In this document: in pieces, positions 9,374 to 18,594 of the stretch | How the letters are laid out: every line of letters begins with the position of its first letter | How positions within the stretch are numbered: the first letter of the stretch is position 1 | Source of the DNA: Paenibacillus mangrovi | GTDB taxonomy: Bacteria > Bacillota > Bacilli > Paenibacillales > Paenibacillaceae | NCBI RefSeq assembly: GCF_022898935.1 | Contig: NZ_JALIRP010000002.1 | Location: forward strand, 724,204 to 788,203 | Reading direction: 5' to 3' | Length of the DNA stretch: 64,000 nt | Notes under the pieces: generated by a model | The model's database searches: none | Told to the model about the DNA's origin: nothing | Seen by the model: the letters and a program-made list of their open reading frames with translations, nothing else | Position numbers and translations under genes: made by a program

Positions 9374-10441
9374 TTATATGGTTTTCCTCTTCACATAATA
9401 AGCAAATATATGCTGAATCAGCACCTTGAGCACCGCAAAAAACGGAACCGCCAGAATTAGGCCCACGATGCCTGCGAGCTCTCCGCCAACGAGGAGCGCA
9501 AAAATGATCATCATCGGGTGAAGATTGAGCTTTTTGCCCACCACCTGCGGCGAAATCACATTGCTTTCGAGCAGCTGGCAGATCCAGTTGACGGCAACGA
9601 CGAGCAGTACCAATTTCCATGAGATGGTCGATGCCATTACCACAGCCGGAGCTGCCCCCAGAAATGGCCCGAGGTAGGGAACAATATTGAATACAGCGAC
9701 GATGCTGGCCATCAGGAGCGCGTACGGCATGTTGATCAGCATATATCCGATGTAGGCCAGAACACCAATGATTACGCAGACCAGAAACTGTCCCCGCACG
9801 TAATTTCCGAGCGCAAAATCAATTTCCCTGAGCAGGCTGACCGTAGCTTTTCTCCGGGAACGGGGTAGATAAGATACGATAGCTCTCTCGAAAACGTCGA
9901 AGTCCTTGAGAATATAGAAAATGAGAAACGGGATGATGAATAAATTCAAAACCACATTAATGGTCGTTCCGATATTGTCGATAAATTCGGAAATGCCTGT
10001 CGCCAGCCTCTCTTCCCATTGTAAAAACCATCGGTCCACGCCGGCCATCACCCCGTCCGGAAGATACTCCTGATCCAGCCTTGTCATCAGACTCTGGGCA
10101 TGCATGGTCATCTCAGGAAGATGGTCATTCAGCTCCTCCATCTGCTCCACTAGCATTGGAATCATATTGATGAGAATGACAGCCAGGCAGGTCAGAAACA
10201 CGGCATAGATCAGCAGCACCGCTATACTTCGCGGCATCTTCCGGTCTGCCAGCATGCAGACGACGGGATTCAGCACATACGAAATGATCATCGCCACGAT
10301 AAATGGTGCCAGAATGGCTTTGAGAAAGTGGTATATATTCATAAACATGGGGCGAAGCAGCCATATGAAATAGAGCGCGATAAGGCCGAGGATGACCCAA
10401 ATCAATAAATGAAACCATTTGTTTGCGGTCAGTTTCTCCAA
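9374..10441 (-). CDS. AI-2E family transporter (YrrI-like permease)
   Basis: This is a 355-residue membrane protein of the AI-2E/UPF0118 exporter family. About seven to eight hydrophobic helices are visible: two near the N-terminus (about 12-32 and 38-60), one at about 70-90, and a cluster after residue 205. A long soluble segment in the middle and the conserved NIVPYLGPFLGAAPA motif near residue 245 fit the family. Substrates vary widely across the family and cannot be assigned. The start is TTG with GGAGG upstream. In B. subtilis yrrI likewise precedes alaS. Confidence 0.88.
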   Translation of the reverse strand: MEKLTANKWFHLLIWVILGLIALYFIWLLRPMFMNIYHFLKAILAPFIVAMIISYVLNPVVCMLADRKMPRSIAVLLIYAVFLTCLAVILINMIPMLVEQMEELNDHLPEMTMHAQSLMTRLDQEYLPDGVMAGVDRWFLQWEERLATGISEFIDNIGTTINVVLNLFIIPFLIFYILKDFDVFERAIVSYLPRSRRKATVSLLREIDFALGNYVRGQFLVCVIIGVLAYIGYMLINMPYALLMASIVAVFNIVPYLGPFLGAAPAVVMASTISWKLVLLVVAVNWICQLLESNVISPQVVGKKLNLHPMMIIFALLVGGELAGIVGLILAVPFFAVLKVLIQHIFAYYVKRKTI

Positions 10442-10540
10442 GCGGTTGTCCTCCTTTTGGACTTGCTGTACACGTTATTATATGTACGAAAGGAAAAAAT
10501 TAACCTTCAACCTCATCCAGTTACAAGCCCCGCATGCCAA

Positions 10541-10594
10541 AAGAAACCCATCACTAACGTGCGCCGCAAGCGGGCGCTAGTGATGGGCTTCTTT
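10541..10594 (-). terminator. Intrinsic terminator after the yrrD-yrzR pair
   Basis: A long inverted repeat (AAGAAGCCCATCACTA and its near-complement) with a GC-rich inner stem lies between the small zinc-ribbon gene and the AI-2E permease. On the minus strand it ends TTTCTTTT. On the plus strand the T-run is longer, but no plus-strand gene precedes it. Confidence 0.75.
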
Positions 10595-10626
10595 TTTAAC
10601 AAACACGTATGTTCATAAGTTCACTT

Positions 10627-10839
10627 TCAGTTGGATGCATGAATCTGCGGGAAATCCTGAGGGACTTCTTCGAAAAACAGATCATCCAGCGAACTGAGTG
10701 TTCCATCTTCCTCTACCTGGTACACGGACATTTTTTCTCCGTTGACCGTCAGTTCGATAAAGCAGCCCCAGCAATAAAACTGGTGGGAACCGATTTTACC
10801 GATATCTTTGGAATTGCAGTTGGGACATCTCATATTCAT
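10627..10839 (-). CDS. Small zinc-ribbon protein (YrzR-like)
   Basis: This is a 70-residue protein beginning MNMRCPNCNSKDIGKIGSHQ and continuing FYCWGCF. The two CxxC pairs form a classical zinc ribbon, followed by a hydrophilic, acidic tail. It resembles the small YrzR-type proteins of Bacillales, whose function is unknown. It starts eight bases after the stop of the PRC-barrel gene, so the two form an operon that ends at the hairpin at 10541-10594. Confidence 0.8.
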   Translation of the reverse strand: MNMRCPNCNSKDIGKIGSHQFYCWGCFIELTVNGEKMSVYQVEEDGTLSSLDDLFFEEVPQDFPQIHASN

Positions 10840-10846
10840 ATATCAC

Positions 10847-11368
10847 CTATCCGTTGTCAGAATGAATGGTTCTCTCCAAGCGCTCTTCGCTCATTGGCGG
10901 GACCATTATCGCATTTTTGCCGATGGACATGCCCTCTACAAGCAGCAGCCATTTGCGGCCTTCCATCAAATCCGAGACGAAGCCGTCGCTGATTTCCAGA
11001 CCTAATATTGTATTTCCCATTTCCTGGTCAAAATAAACGTCCGTTACTTTCCCAAGCAGGACGCCATCCTCTGTTAAGACATTCAAGTCCTTTAATTTAT
11101 TTTTACCCAGAAGATAAGTGAATTTTATGTCGTCGGCCGTCGTCTTCCGAACAGCCTGTTGATTACGAATCATCACAGCGTCTTCACCGTAAGCCATAAT
11201 ATCCTTCCAGGACACCGACTTGGCCGAACCGGAGAAAAACCCTGTGCTCTCAAGTACAAGAGCTTGGATCTCCCAGCATTCGCTGATCAATACATCGCAG
11301 ATTTTTCCGATTTCTTTACCTTCCTCTATATCAAAAACATCAAGACCGATCAATTCTTGAAACTTCAT
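10847..11368 (-). CDS. PRC-barrel domain protein (YrrD-like)
   Basis: This is a 173-residue protein with two PRC-barrel modules, at about residues 1-75 (KFQELIGLDVFDIEEGKEIG) and 85-150 (KNKLKDLNVLTEDGVLLGKV). The fold occurs in photosynthetic reaction centre H subunits, in RimM and in many small Firmicutes proteins, and binds proteins or RNA. There are no membrane segments and no catalytic residues, so the role is unknown. The B. subtilis counterpart yrrD lies in the same block. It is the first gene of a two-gene operon with the zinc-ribbon gene. Confidence 0.82.
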   Translation of the reverse strand: MKFQELIGLDVFDIEEGKEIGKICDVLISECWEIQALVLESTGFFSGSAKSVSWKDIMAYGEDAVMIRNQQAVRKTTADDIKFTYLLGKNKLKDLNVLTEDGVLLGKVTDVYFDQEMGNTILGLEISDGFVSDLMEGRKWLLLVEGMSIGKNAIMVPPMSEERLERTIHSDNG

Positions 11369-11412
11369 AGCAAGGATCCCACCTATCCCTATTTAGATTG
11401 AAACCAAGGAAA

Positions 11413-11429
11413 TCCCGGCTAAAGCGGGA
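11413..11429 (-). terminator. Small hairpin between the cysteine desulfurase and PRC-barrel genes
   Basis: TCCCG and CGGGA form a short stem around a seven-base loop in the 144-base gap after the desulfurase gene, followed on the minus strand by ATTTCCTT. It may be a weak terminator. An adjacent GCCT/AGGC repeat (about 11434-11446) could make a second stem. Confidence 0.35.
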
Positions 11430-11512
11430 CGGATGCCTCACAGGCACCCGAGTCCTTTCGTCTCAGGATGGTACGGAACACTCATCCCTCCTTGTCCATA
11501 CATAGAGAATCC

Positions 11513-12664
11513 TTAACTTCTATTACGTAAACGACGAAGAATAGTTGCAATTTTTTGGGCGGTGTATTCCATATCTTCAGTAGTATTACCCAATCCAAAG
11601 CTAAAACGAATCGCGGAACGCAAAACATTTTGTGGAAGTTTCATAGCTTGGAGTACATGTGACACTTCAAGGGAACCCGAGGTGCATGCCGAGCCGCTGG
11701 CCGCCGCAATGCCTTCCATATCCAGATTCATCAGGAGCGTCTCCGTGTCTGTGTCCGAGAAGCTGATATTCAGAATGTGAGGTAAAAATTCAGAGGGATG
11801 TCCGTTGATGACAAACGATTTTGGTCCAAGTTCCTCTCCGAGCAAGCGGATAAACGTATGCCGGAGCATGAGATCATGATCTCTGCGTTCCTCCAGATGA
11901 GCTGACGCAAGCTCAACAGCTTTGGCGAAGCCGGCGATGCCTGCCATATTTTCCGTGCCTGCGCGGCGTTTTTTCTCCTGCAGTCCTCCGTGCAGTCTGG
12001 GTGTCAGATGAACCCCGCGGCGGACATAAAGCGCGCCCACTCCCTGAGGACCATTGATTTTATGGGCGGAAAAGCTCATAAGATCTACGGGCAACACATG
12101 GCAGGAAATTGGAATAGCCCCTAAAGCCTGAACCGCATCCACATGAAAAAGAATGCCGCGGCTTCTAGCGAGCTCGCCAATCTCCTTAATCGGCTGAATG
12201 GAACCCACCTCATTATTGGCGTACATGATGCTGATCAGCACCGTATCTTCAGTAAGTGCATTCTCCACATCTGCTGTGTGAACCCGTCCCGTAGAATCTA
12301 CCGGCAGATAGGTTACGTGGTATCCCTGCTTTTCCAGCTCTTCGCAGGCATGCAGTACCGCATGATGTTCGATCGATGAAGTTATGATATGCTTCCCGGC
12401 GCCTTCCATCGCGGACAATGCGCCGAACAAGGCAAGATTGTCGCTTTCTGTTCCGCCCGCAGTAAAGACTAGTTCGTCGGGATAGCATCCAAGAGACTGT
12501 GCAATCCGGTCTCTGGCGCCGCTCATCGTTCTCTTGGCAGAACGGCCGAAAGCATGCACGCTGGATGCGTTACCGAACTGACCGGTCATCACTCTCATCA
12601 TTTCCTCAGCAACTTCTGGATGTACGGGTGTGGATGCCGCATGATCCAAATAAATGGAATTCAT
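11513..12664 (-). CDS. yrvO: Cysteine desulfurase (YrvO type)
   Basis: This 383-residue PLP enzyme takes sulfur from L-cysteine as an enzyme-bound persulfide. The N-terminal YLDHAASTPVHPEV is typical of NifS/IscS proteins, the PLP lysine lies in FSAHKINGPQGVG (about residue 200), and the mobile catalytic cysteine is in ASGSACTSGS (about residue 325). YrvO supplies sulfur to MnmA for tRNA 2-thiouridine. Here it follows cymR by 15 bases, while mnmA lies on the other strand on the far side of cymR. This differs from the cymR-yrvO-trmU operon of B. subtilis, although the functional grouping is kept. Confidence 0.92.
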   Translation of the reverse strand: MNSIYLDHAASTPVHPEVAEEMMRVMTGQFGNASSVHAFGRSAKRTMSGARDRIAQSLGCYPDELVFTAGGTESDNLALFGALSAMEGAGKHIITSSIEHHAVLHACEELEKQGYHVTYLPVDSTGRVHTADVENALTEDTVLISIMYANNEVGSIQPIKEIGELARSRGILFHVDAVQALGAIPISCHVLPVDLMSFSAHKINGPQGVGALYVRRGVHLTPRLHGGLQEKKRRAGTENMAGIAGFAKAVELASAHLEERRDHDLMLRHTFIRLLGEELGPKSFVINGHPSEFLPHILNISFSDTDTETLLMNLDMEGIAAASGSACTSGSLEVSHVLQAMKLPQNVLRSAIRFSFGLGNTTEDMEYTAQKIATILRRLRNRS

Positions 12665-12679
12665 TATTGCATCTCCTTT

Positions 12680-13099
12680 TTAAATATAGAACATGTAGTT
12701 ATCGGCAGCGTCCTGCTCCTGATAGGATATCAAATCAAACAGCGTGGTCGAGTCCAGCACATTGGCAATACCGTCACGGATGCGAAGCCACAGGTTGCGC
12801 TTGGCCGGATCGTCTTCTTCCGTAAAATCAACCGGAGAGATCGGGCCCTCGAGAACACGGATGACATCTCCTGCCGTAATCTCAGCTGCATCGCGGGAAA
12901 GAACGTAACCGCCGTACGCGCCGCGGATACTTTTGACCAGTCCCGCATTCCTGAGCGGTGCAATCAGCTGCTCCAGATAGTGCTCGGAAAGCTGGTTTTT
13001 CTCGGCAATACTTTTCAAGGAGATCGGGCCCTCGCCGTATTTTGCCGCAAGCTCCATCATTATAGTCAGGCCATAACGCCCTTTTGTTGATATCTTCAA
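12680..13099 (-). CDS. cymR: Rrf2-family cysteine metabolism regulator CymR
   Basis: This 139-residue Rrf2-type winged-helix regulator resembles CymR, which represses cysteine and sulfur uptake genes in complex with CysK in B. subtilis. The N-terminus KISTKGRYGLTIMMELA is characteristic. Iron-sulfur cysteines of the IscR type are absent in the middle region, which favours CymR over IscR. The start is TTG at 13099, because the ribosome site AAAGAGGTG lies just before it; an upstream ATG at 13117 would place that site inside the gene. It heads an operon with the cysteine desulfurase. Confidence 0.88.
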   Translation of the reverse strand: MKISTKGRYGLTIMMELAAKYGEGPISLKSIAEKNQLSEHYLEQLIAPLRNAGLVKSIRGAYGGYVLSRDAAEITAGDVIRVLEGPISPVDFTEEDDPAKRNLWLRIRDGIANVLDSTTLFDLISYQEQDAADNYMFYI

Positions 13100-14557
<1,458 letters not shown>

Positions 14558-14567
14558 CACAGACGTT

Positions 14568-14606
14568 AAGCCATTGCCCGGTGAACCTGCGGCAGTGGCT
14601 TTTTTG
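14568..14606 (+). terminator. Intrinsic terminator after mnmA
   Basis: AAGCCATTGCC pairs with GGCAGTGGCTT around a 12-base loop and is followed by six T. Outer ACAGAC and GTCTGT extend the stem after the T-run. It lies 11 bases after the mnmA stop. Confidence 0.9.
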
Positions 14607-14675
14607 TCTGTGCAACACATTCTCTACGACACCTGCGGAATCCTGCTCAAATCTGAATATTTCCCCGTAAAACGA

Positions 14676-16001
14676 TCACTCTTCCCTGGAAAGGAACTGA
14701 TTACGCCGGCGCTCCTGGTTGATCCGGATTTTCGCTTCGTTTCCCTGCTCCGTTGCCTGGTAGAATACCCGCCGCGAAATCTCCTTCGGCAAATAATCCT
14801 GTTTAACGTAATGCCCCGGAAAGTCGTGGGGATATTTGTAGCCTTCATGACCAAGCTTCACGGCGCCTTTGTAATGCGTGTCCCGCAGATGCAGCGGAAC
14901 CTCCGCCGACTTCATGTCGTCAATTGCCGTCATCGCCCGTGAGATCGCCGTGTAGACCGCGTTGGATTTCGGGCTCTCCACCGCAAACAAAATCGCTTGT
15001 GCAATATTGAGCTTCGCTTCCGGCCAGCCGTTATTCCGGTAAGCCTCAAGCGCACTCACGGCCTGAACCATCGCCTGCGGGTTCGCAAGGCCGATATCCT
15101 CGCTGCTCGCGGCGATCAGGCGACGGATGAACACCATCGGGTCCATCCCGAGCTTCTCAACCGCGTAGAGAAACCAGAAAAGTGCAGCGTCACTGGAGCC
15201 GCGGATGCTCTTATGGAAGGCGGACAGAACGTCGTACTGCGTCGACTCGTCTGCTCGCACGGTTGGACGGCGGATCGATTCCTCCGCGACCTCAAGCGTA
15301 ACATGCACGGTGCCGTCATGTTCCGGCGGCGTCGTCATCGCCGCAAGCTCCAGCGCGTTTAGCGCCCTACGGATGTCTCCGTTCGCCATCGTAGCAATAT
15401 GCTGGAGAGCCTCCTCATCGACCTTAAGCTGCATGAATCCGAGCCCCTTGTCCCTATCTGTAAGCGCACGCTTCATCGCAACCAGCGAATGCTCCTTTGT
15501 CAAAGGCTGCAGCTGGAACAAGGTCGAGCGGCTCATCAAGGCCCCGTTCACGTAATGGAACGGGTTCTCCGTCGTCGCCCCGATAAAAATGATCGTGCCC
15601 TTCTCAACCGCAGGCAGCAGCGCGTCCTGACGAGAGCTGTTGAAACGGTGCACCTCGTCCAGAAACAGAATCGTCTTCGTGCCGTACATCGCTTTATTGG
15701 TCTGTGCACGGTCGATCACTTCGCGCACGTCTTTGACGGAAGCGTCCACCGCATTCAGACGGACAAAGTCCGCTTGCGTCTTTTGCGAAATGATATGCGC
15801 CAGCGTCGTCTTCCCGCACCCCGGCGGACCGTACAATAGAATGGAAGATACCTGATCCGCTTCAATCGCCCGGCGCAGCAGCTTGCCAGGGCCTACGATT
15901 TGTTCCTGCCCGATATATTCATCCAGACTGGTCGGACGCATCCGGTCGGCTAGAAGCCTGCCGCTCGGCTCCGACTCCTGCTGGAAAGAAAATAAGTCCA
16001 T
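14676..16001 (-). CDS. rarA: Replication-associated recombination protein A (AAA+ ATPase)
   Basis: RarA (MgsA/YrvN) is a clamp-loader-related AAA+ ATPase that acts at stalled replication forks. The 441 residues hold MRPTSLDEYIGQEQIVGP at the N-terminus, Walker A GPPGCGKTT (about 57-65), Walker B FLDEVHRF (about 110) and the GATTENP sensor region, then the MgsA C-terminal tetramerisation part with HYKGAVKLGHEGYKYPHDFPG. In B. subtilis it likewise neighbours cymR and tcdA, though here tcdA lies 14 kb away because accessory genes separate them. Confidence 0.96.
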   Translation of the reverse strand: MDLFSFQQESEPSGRLLADRMRPTSLDEYIGQEQIVGPGKLLRRAIEADQVSSILLYGPPGCGKTTLAHIISQKTQADFVRLNAVDASVKDVREVIDRAQTNKAMYGTKTILFLDEVHRFNSSRQDALLPAVEKGTIIFIGATTENPFHYVNGALMSRSTLFQLQPLTKEHSLVAMKRALTDRDKGLGFMQLKVDEEALQHIATMANGDIRRALNALELAAMTTPPEHDGTVHVTLEVAEESIRRPTVRADESTQYDVLSAFHKSIRGSSDAALFWFLYAVEKLGMDPMVFIRRLIAASSEDIGLANPQAMVQAVSALEAYRNNGWPEAKLNIAQAILFAVESPKSNAVYTAISRAMTAIDDMKSAEVPLHLRDTHYKGAVKLGHEGYKYPHDFPGHYVKQDYLPKEISRRVFYQATEQGNEAKIRINQERRRNQFLSREE

Positions 16002-16122
16002 GTGAATTCACGTCCTTGAGCTATTTTTTAATATATGCTGTCCTCCTATCATACCATATCAGGCAGTGCGGATCATGCGTTCGTATTGTTGTTGAAACCT
16101 AAAGGATTTACGCAAAAAAAAT

Positions 16123-16144
16123 AGCCGTTCTCCTATGAACGGCT
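16123..16144 (-). terminator. Intrinsic terminator after the CD3324-family gene
   Basis: AGCCGTT and AACGGCT form a 7-bp stem with an 8-base loop, followed on the minus strand by eight T. It ends the CD3324-family transcript before rarA. Confidence 0.85.
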
Positions 16145-16210
16145 TGTGGCGGCTATATGTTAACTTTTAACGGAAATCGAATATTCAAATGCACATAAAA
16201 AATGAAATGG

Positions 16211-16525
16211 CTACCGCTGAGCAGACACTTTTTGACTGCGTGCCTCAGCCTCATGCTCCGTCCGTTTTTTTAAAATCACTTTCCGGATGCTTTCCACGGA
16301 TAAATGATAGGTTTTCGTCAAATATTCCACCGAATGACCGCTGCAGTGAAGATTATAAATCTCTTCATTTCTGCGCTCGATCATCTGTCTGGTGCCGCTG
16401 TTGACTCCCCAACCGACACGCTCATTGCTTTTCTTGGGAATGTAAATCAGCTCACCCTCGATATGCTTCTGAAGCTCCTTCAGCAATCTAGGGGGCAGAA
16501 CATCCCTCCCATTTCTGTAATTCAC
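16211..16525 (-). CDS. CD3324 family protein, Mor-like DNA-binding fold
   Basis: This is a 104-residue protein with the family start MNYRNGRDVLPPRLLKELQ, then YIPKKSNERVGWGVNSGTR, and a C-terminal helix-turn-helix region with YLTKTYHLSVESIRKVIL. The family resembles the Mor transcription activator of phage Mu and is common in Firmicutes as a stand-alone small regulator; targets are unknown. The start is GTG, with AAGGAGG about nine bases upstream. A 31-codon open frame in the leader overlaps this start in another frame. A strong terminator follows the gene. Confidence 0.82.
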   Translation of the reverse strand: MNYRNGRDVLPPRLLKELQKHIEGELIYIPKKSNERVGWGVNSGTRQMIERRNEEIYNLHCSGHSVEYLTKTYHLSVESIRKVILKKRTEHEAEARSQKVSAQR

Positions 16526-16583
16526 GATAAACGTCCTCCTTAAACGGATGTTGGTTCCGACCTGCTTGTTTAGCGTTGAACAT
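16488..16583 (-). CDS. Possible 31-residue leader peptide overlapping the CD3324 gene start
   Basis: An ATG at 16581-16583 is preceded by AAAGGAGGG at good spacing and opens a 31-codon frame (beginning MFNAKQAGRNQHPF) that ends at TAG 16488-16490, inside the CD3324 gene in a different frame. The CD3324 ribosome site lies within this frame, so translation of the short frame could expose or block it. No similarity is recognised. It could also be a chance frame with a good ribosome site. Confidence 0.45.
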   Translation of the reverse strand: MFNAKQAGRNQHPFKEDVYRELQKWEGCSAP

Positions 16584-16819
16584 TTTATCGCTCCCTCCTT
16601 TCAAAGTATGTATCGTGTATTTTAAAAAGGTAATTAGGGAGACCGAAATCGGCCTCCCTGCACTTTGCGACTTCCGCTTTAGGCGGAAACCACCTCGTAA
16701 TTTGTGATCAAAATTGCATCAGCTCCTTTCTTTAGGAAGTTGTCGGCCGTCCGACACCTTTATTAACTCATATTTGGAGCTTCGCTTCAAGCGAAAGAAC
16801 AAGTATATACGTTCTTTAC
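16584..16819 (-). other. Structured leader between the TetR and CD3324 genes
   Basis: On the minus strand this 236-base stretch holds two hairpins: TTCCGC/GCGGAA at about 16671-16687 and GGGAGGCCGA/TCGGTCTCCC at about 16637-16658. An AAAGGAG site (about 16722-16728) precedes a ten-codon TTG frame ending at 16679. The layout of short frame, hairpins, then a second ribosome site resembles an attenuation leader. A possible weak promoter lies near 16790-16810. No known riboswitch motif was recognised. Confidence 0.4.
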
Positions 16820-17416
16820 CTACATTTTTCGGATCATCCTCATGAAGACGTCCACCTGACTGAACCAGAAATCTTCGCCGAACGGGCTCTCCTGCAGCAT
16901 TAAACCTGTAATGGCAGAAAAGTAGCACAGCAGCAGACTTCCCGGGTCTCCTTCGTAAAATTCGCCCTCCTCTTGGCCTTTGACGAAAATGGGGACTATA
17001 CGCCCGATCGTCTTCTCCGGGGAATGCTGCTTGATGAGCTGTTTCGCCGTTTCCGGCGCATCATCCGATACCTGAACCTGGCGGATCAGCAAAAAGTACA
17101 ACCGGTTCTCAGGATCAAGCATTACCCTCGTAAATGCTCTGATCTGCTCAGACGGCGAGCCTGGAAGCTCGTGGATCCGGTCCAGCGCAGACTCGGATTC
17201 TGCGAGCGCTTCCTGCACAAGTTCGGTATAAAGCTCTTCCTTGGATGAAAAATACCTGTAAGATAGTCCCTGGCTGATGCCAGCTTCCGCGGCAATGGAA
17301 CTCATCTTCGTTCCGGTAATGCCTTGCAGTGCAAACACCTTCAGTGCCGCTTTCTTAATTTGCAATTTGCGTTCCTCTTGAATCCGTTCAAGCTGGTGAT
17401 CGGTTAATGGTGACAA
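16820..17416 (-). CDS. TetR/AcrR family transcriptional regulator
   Basis: This is a 198-residue repressor with an N-terminal TetR helix-turn-helix (KKAALKVFALQGITGTKMSSIAAEAGISQGLSYRYFSSKEELYTEL, about residues 20-65, quoted here only to mark its extent by its ends KKAALK and KEELY) and a C-terminal ligand domain. The start is TTG; no in-frame ATG exists upstream. It lies 93 bases downstream of the SDR gene on the same strand. A perfect 19-bp palindrome sits at the promoter of that SDR gene, so the regulator probably controls its own operon by feedback. The inducer is unknown. Confidence 0.9.
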   Translation of the reverse strand: MSPLTDHQLERIQEERKLQIKKAALKVFALQGITGTKMSSIAAEAGISQGLSYRYFSSKEELYTELVQEALAESESALDRIHELPGSPSEQIRAFTRVMLDPENRLYFLLIRQVQVSDDAPETAKQLIKQHSPEKTIGRIVPIFVKGQEEGEFYEGDPGSLLLCYFSAITGLMLQESPFGEDFWFSQVDVFMRMIRKM

Positions 17417-17509
17417 GCCTATTTCAACTCCATTCTTCTCATAAATCTTAACCTCTTACTTCTCTAGTTCCATTGTATGGCTGCAGTCATAAGGCTTCAA
17501 GTGTGGTAA

Positions 17510-18433
17510 TTAGGAAAAGACGCTGTTGATCTGATGTTCACTAATTTCCCAAAGCCGCGCCGCACTTTCCGGATCCTGGGCAGCTTTGGAGGTAATCCCC
17601 AAGATCATATCTCTGTAATAATTGCCGCTTTGGCCCGTCAGCTCAGGGGATTCCGCAAGCCAAACAAGCGTTTCAGCCCCTTTTTCCGGTGTACGGGAGA
17701 AAGGTTTCATGCAGGCCATCGTTATCTTCGCGAGGAAGCCATTGTTCATGTTAAAGTTTGTTGATACAAGTCCCGGATCAAAGCAATTGACACTTACGCC
17801 GGTACCCTGCAGTCTTTTGGCAAGCTCCACCGTATTTAAAAGATTCGCCAGCTTGGTCTCGCCGTAACGGACATTGGCACCTCCTAAGAATTTTCTGAAC
17901 GGGCTGTATAAACGGCTGCCATCCAAATCCTCATAATCGATACCGTTTCTCACCATTTTATGGCCATGGGAAGAAGTGAAGATAATCCGTGACTCTCCAT
18001 TTTCCTTTAACCGATCAAGCAGAAGTGTTGTAAGCAAAAAGGGACCCAAATGATTCACAGCCCAGGTCATTTCAAAATGGTCTTCACTTAAGCATCTATG
18101 GACATAAAAAGCACCGGCGTTGTTGATCAGCACATCGATACGCGGGCACTTATGAAGAATTTCTTCAGCAGCCCTCTTAACCGAATGTAATGAGCCCATA
18201 TCGGCGATAAAAATATCAATATGCACATGGCTGAGACCGCTTTCCCGTCGAATCTCCTCGGCGACTGCCAACGCTCTGTCTTTGTTCCGGGCAATGAGCC
18301 CGAGTCTTGCTCCATCCTTTGCCAGGACATGTGCCGCAGCAAGCCCTATTCCGTTCGTTGCCCCTGTAATAAGCACATATTTGTTTCTAATCGTCCAAGG
18401 CAAAACCGCCGTTTCTTTGTTAACATTCATCAT
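17510..18433 (-). CDS. SDR family NAD(P)-dependent oxidoreductase
   Basis: This is a 307-residue short-chain dehydrogenase/reductase, retinol-dehydrogenase-like in layout. The cofactor motif TGATNGIG is near residue 25, and NNAG follows at about 105. A serine in IIFTSSHGHK is present, but the classical YxxxK is represented by YGETKLANLL, giving Tyr and Lys four residues apart. The start at 18433 is chosen because GGAGGGG lies six bases upstream; the longer frame begins before the ribosome site. It is the first gene of an operon with the TetR regulator. The substrate is not predictable. Confidence 0.88.
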   Translation of the reverse strand: MMNVNKETAVLPWTIRNKYVLITGATNGIGLAAAHVLAKDGARLGLIARNKDRALAVAEEIRRESGLSHVHIDIFIADMGSLHSVKRAAEEILHKCPRIDVLINNAGAFYVHRCLSEDHFEMTWAVNHLGPFLLTTLLLDRLKENGESRIIFTSSHGHKMVRNGIDYEDLDGSRLYSPFRKFLGGANVRYGETKLANLLNTVELAKRLQGTGVSVNCFDPGLVSTNFNMNNGFLAKITMACMKPFSRTPEKGAETLVWLAESPELTGQSGNYYRDMILGITSKAAQDPESAARLWEISEHQINSVFS

Positions 18434-18452
18434 ATTAACCCCTCCGTTTTTT

Positions 18453-18471
18453 TGAATGAACTGTTCATTCA
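18453..18471. promoter_or_regulatory. Perfect 19-bp palindromic operator at the SDR-tetR promoter
   Basis: TGAATGAAC-T-GTTCATTCA is a perfect inverted repeat around a central T. It lies just downstream of the predicted transcription start and upstream of the SDR ribosome site. Its length and symmetry suit a TetR dimer, and the regulator is the second gene of the operon. Confidence 0.8.
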
Positions 18472-18483
18472 TTTTCTAAAATC

Positions 18484-18513
18484 AATATATTCCGTTTTTT
18501 TTCCTTTTGTCAA
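18484..18513 (-). promoter_or_regulatory. Sigma-A promoter of the SDR-tetR operon
   Basis: On the minus strand TTGACA (18508-18513) is followed after 18 bases by TATATT (18484-18489). The spacer is A-rich. The expected start point is about 6-12 bases downstream, next to the palindrome at 18453-18471. Confidence 0.8.
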
Positions 18514-18546
18514 TGGTTCATAAAAAATTATTTTTACGATTCAAAA

Positions 18547-18576
18547 AAAGAACTGCCTTTTTCAAGACAGTTCTTT
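18547..18576 (-). terminator. Intrinsic terminator after helD
   Basis: AAAGAACTG and CAGTTCTTT form a 9-bp stem, followed on the minus strand by TTTTTTTGA. It lies 18 bases after the helD stop and directly upstream of the SDR promoter. Confidence 0.85.
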
Positions 18577-18594
18577 CTTACGTTCCGGCCTGGC

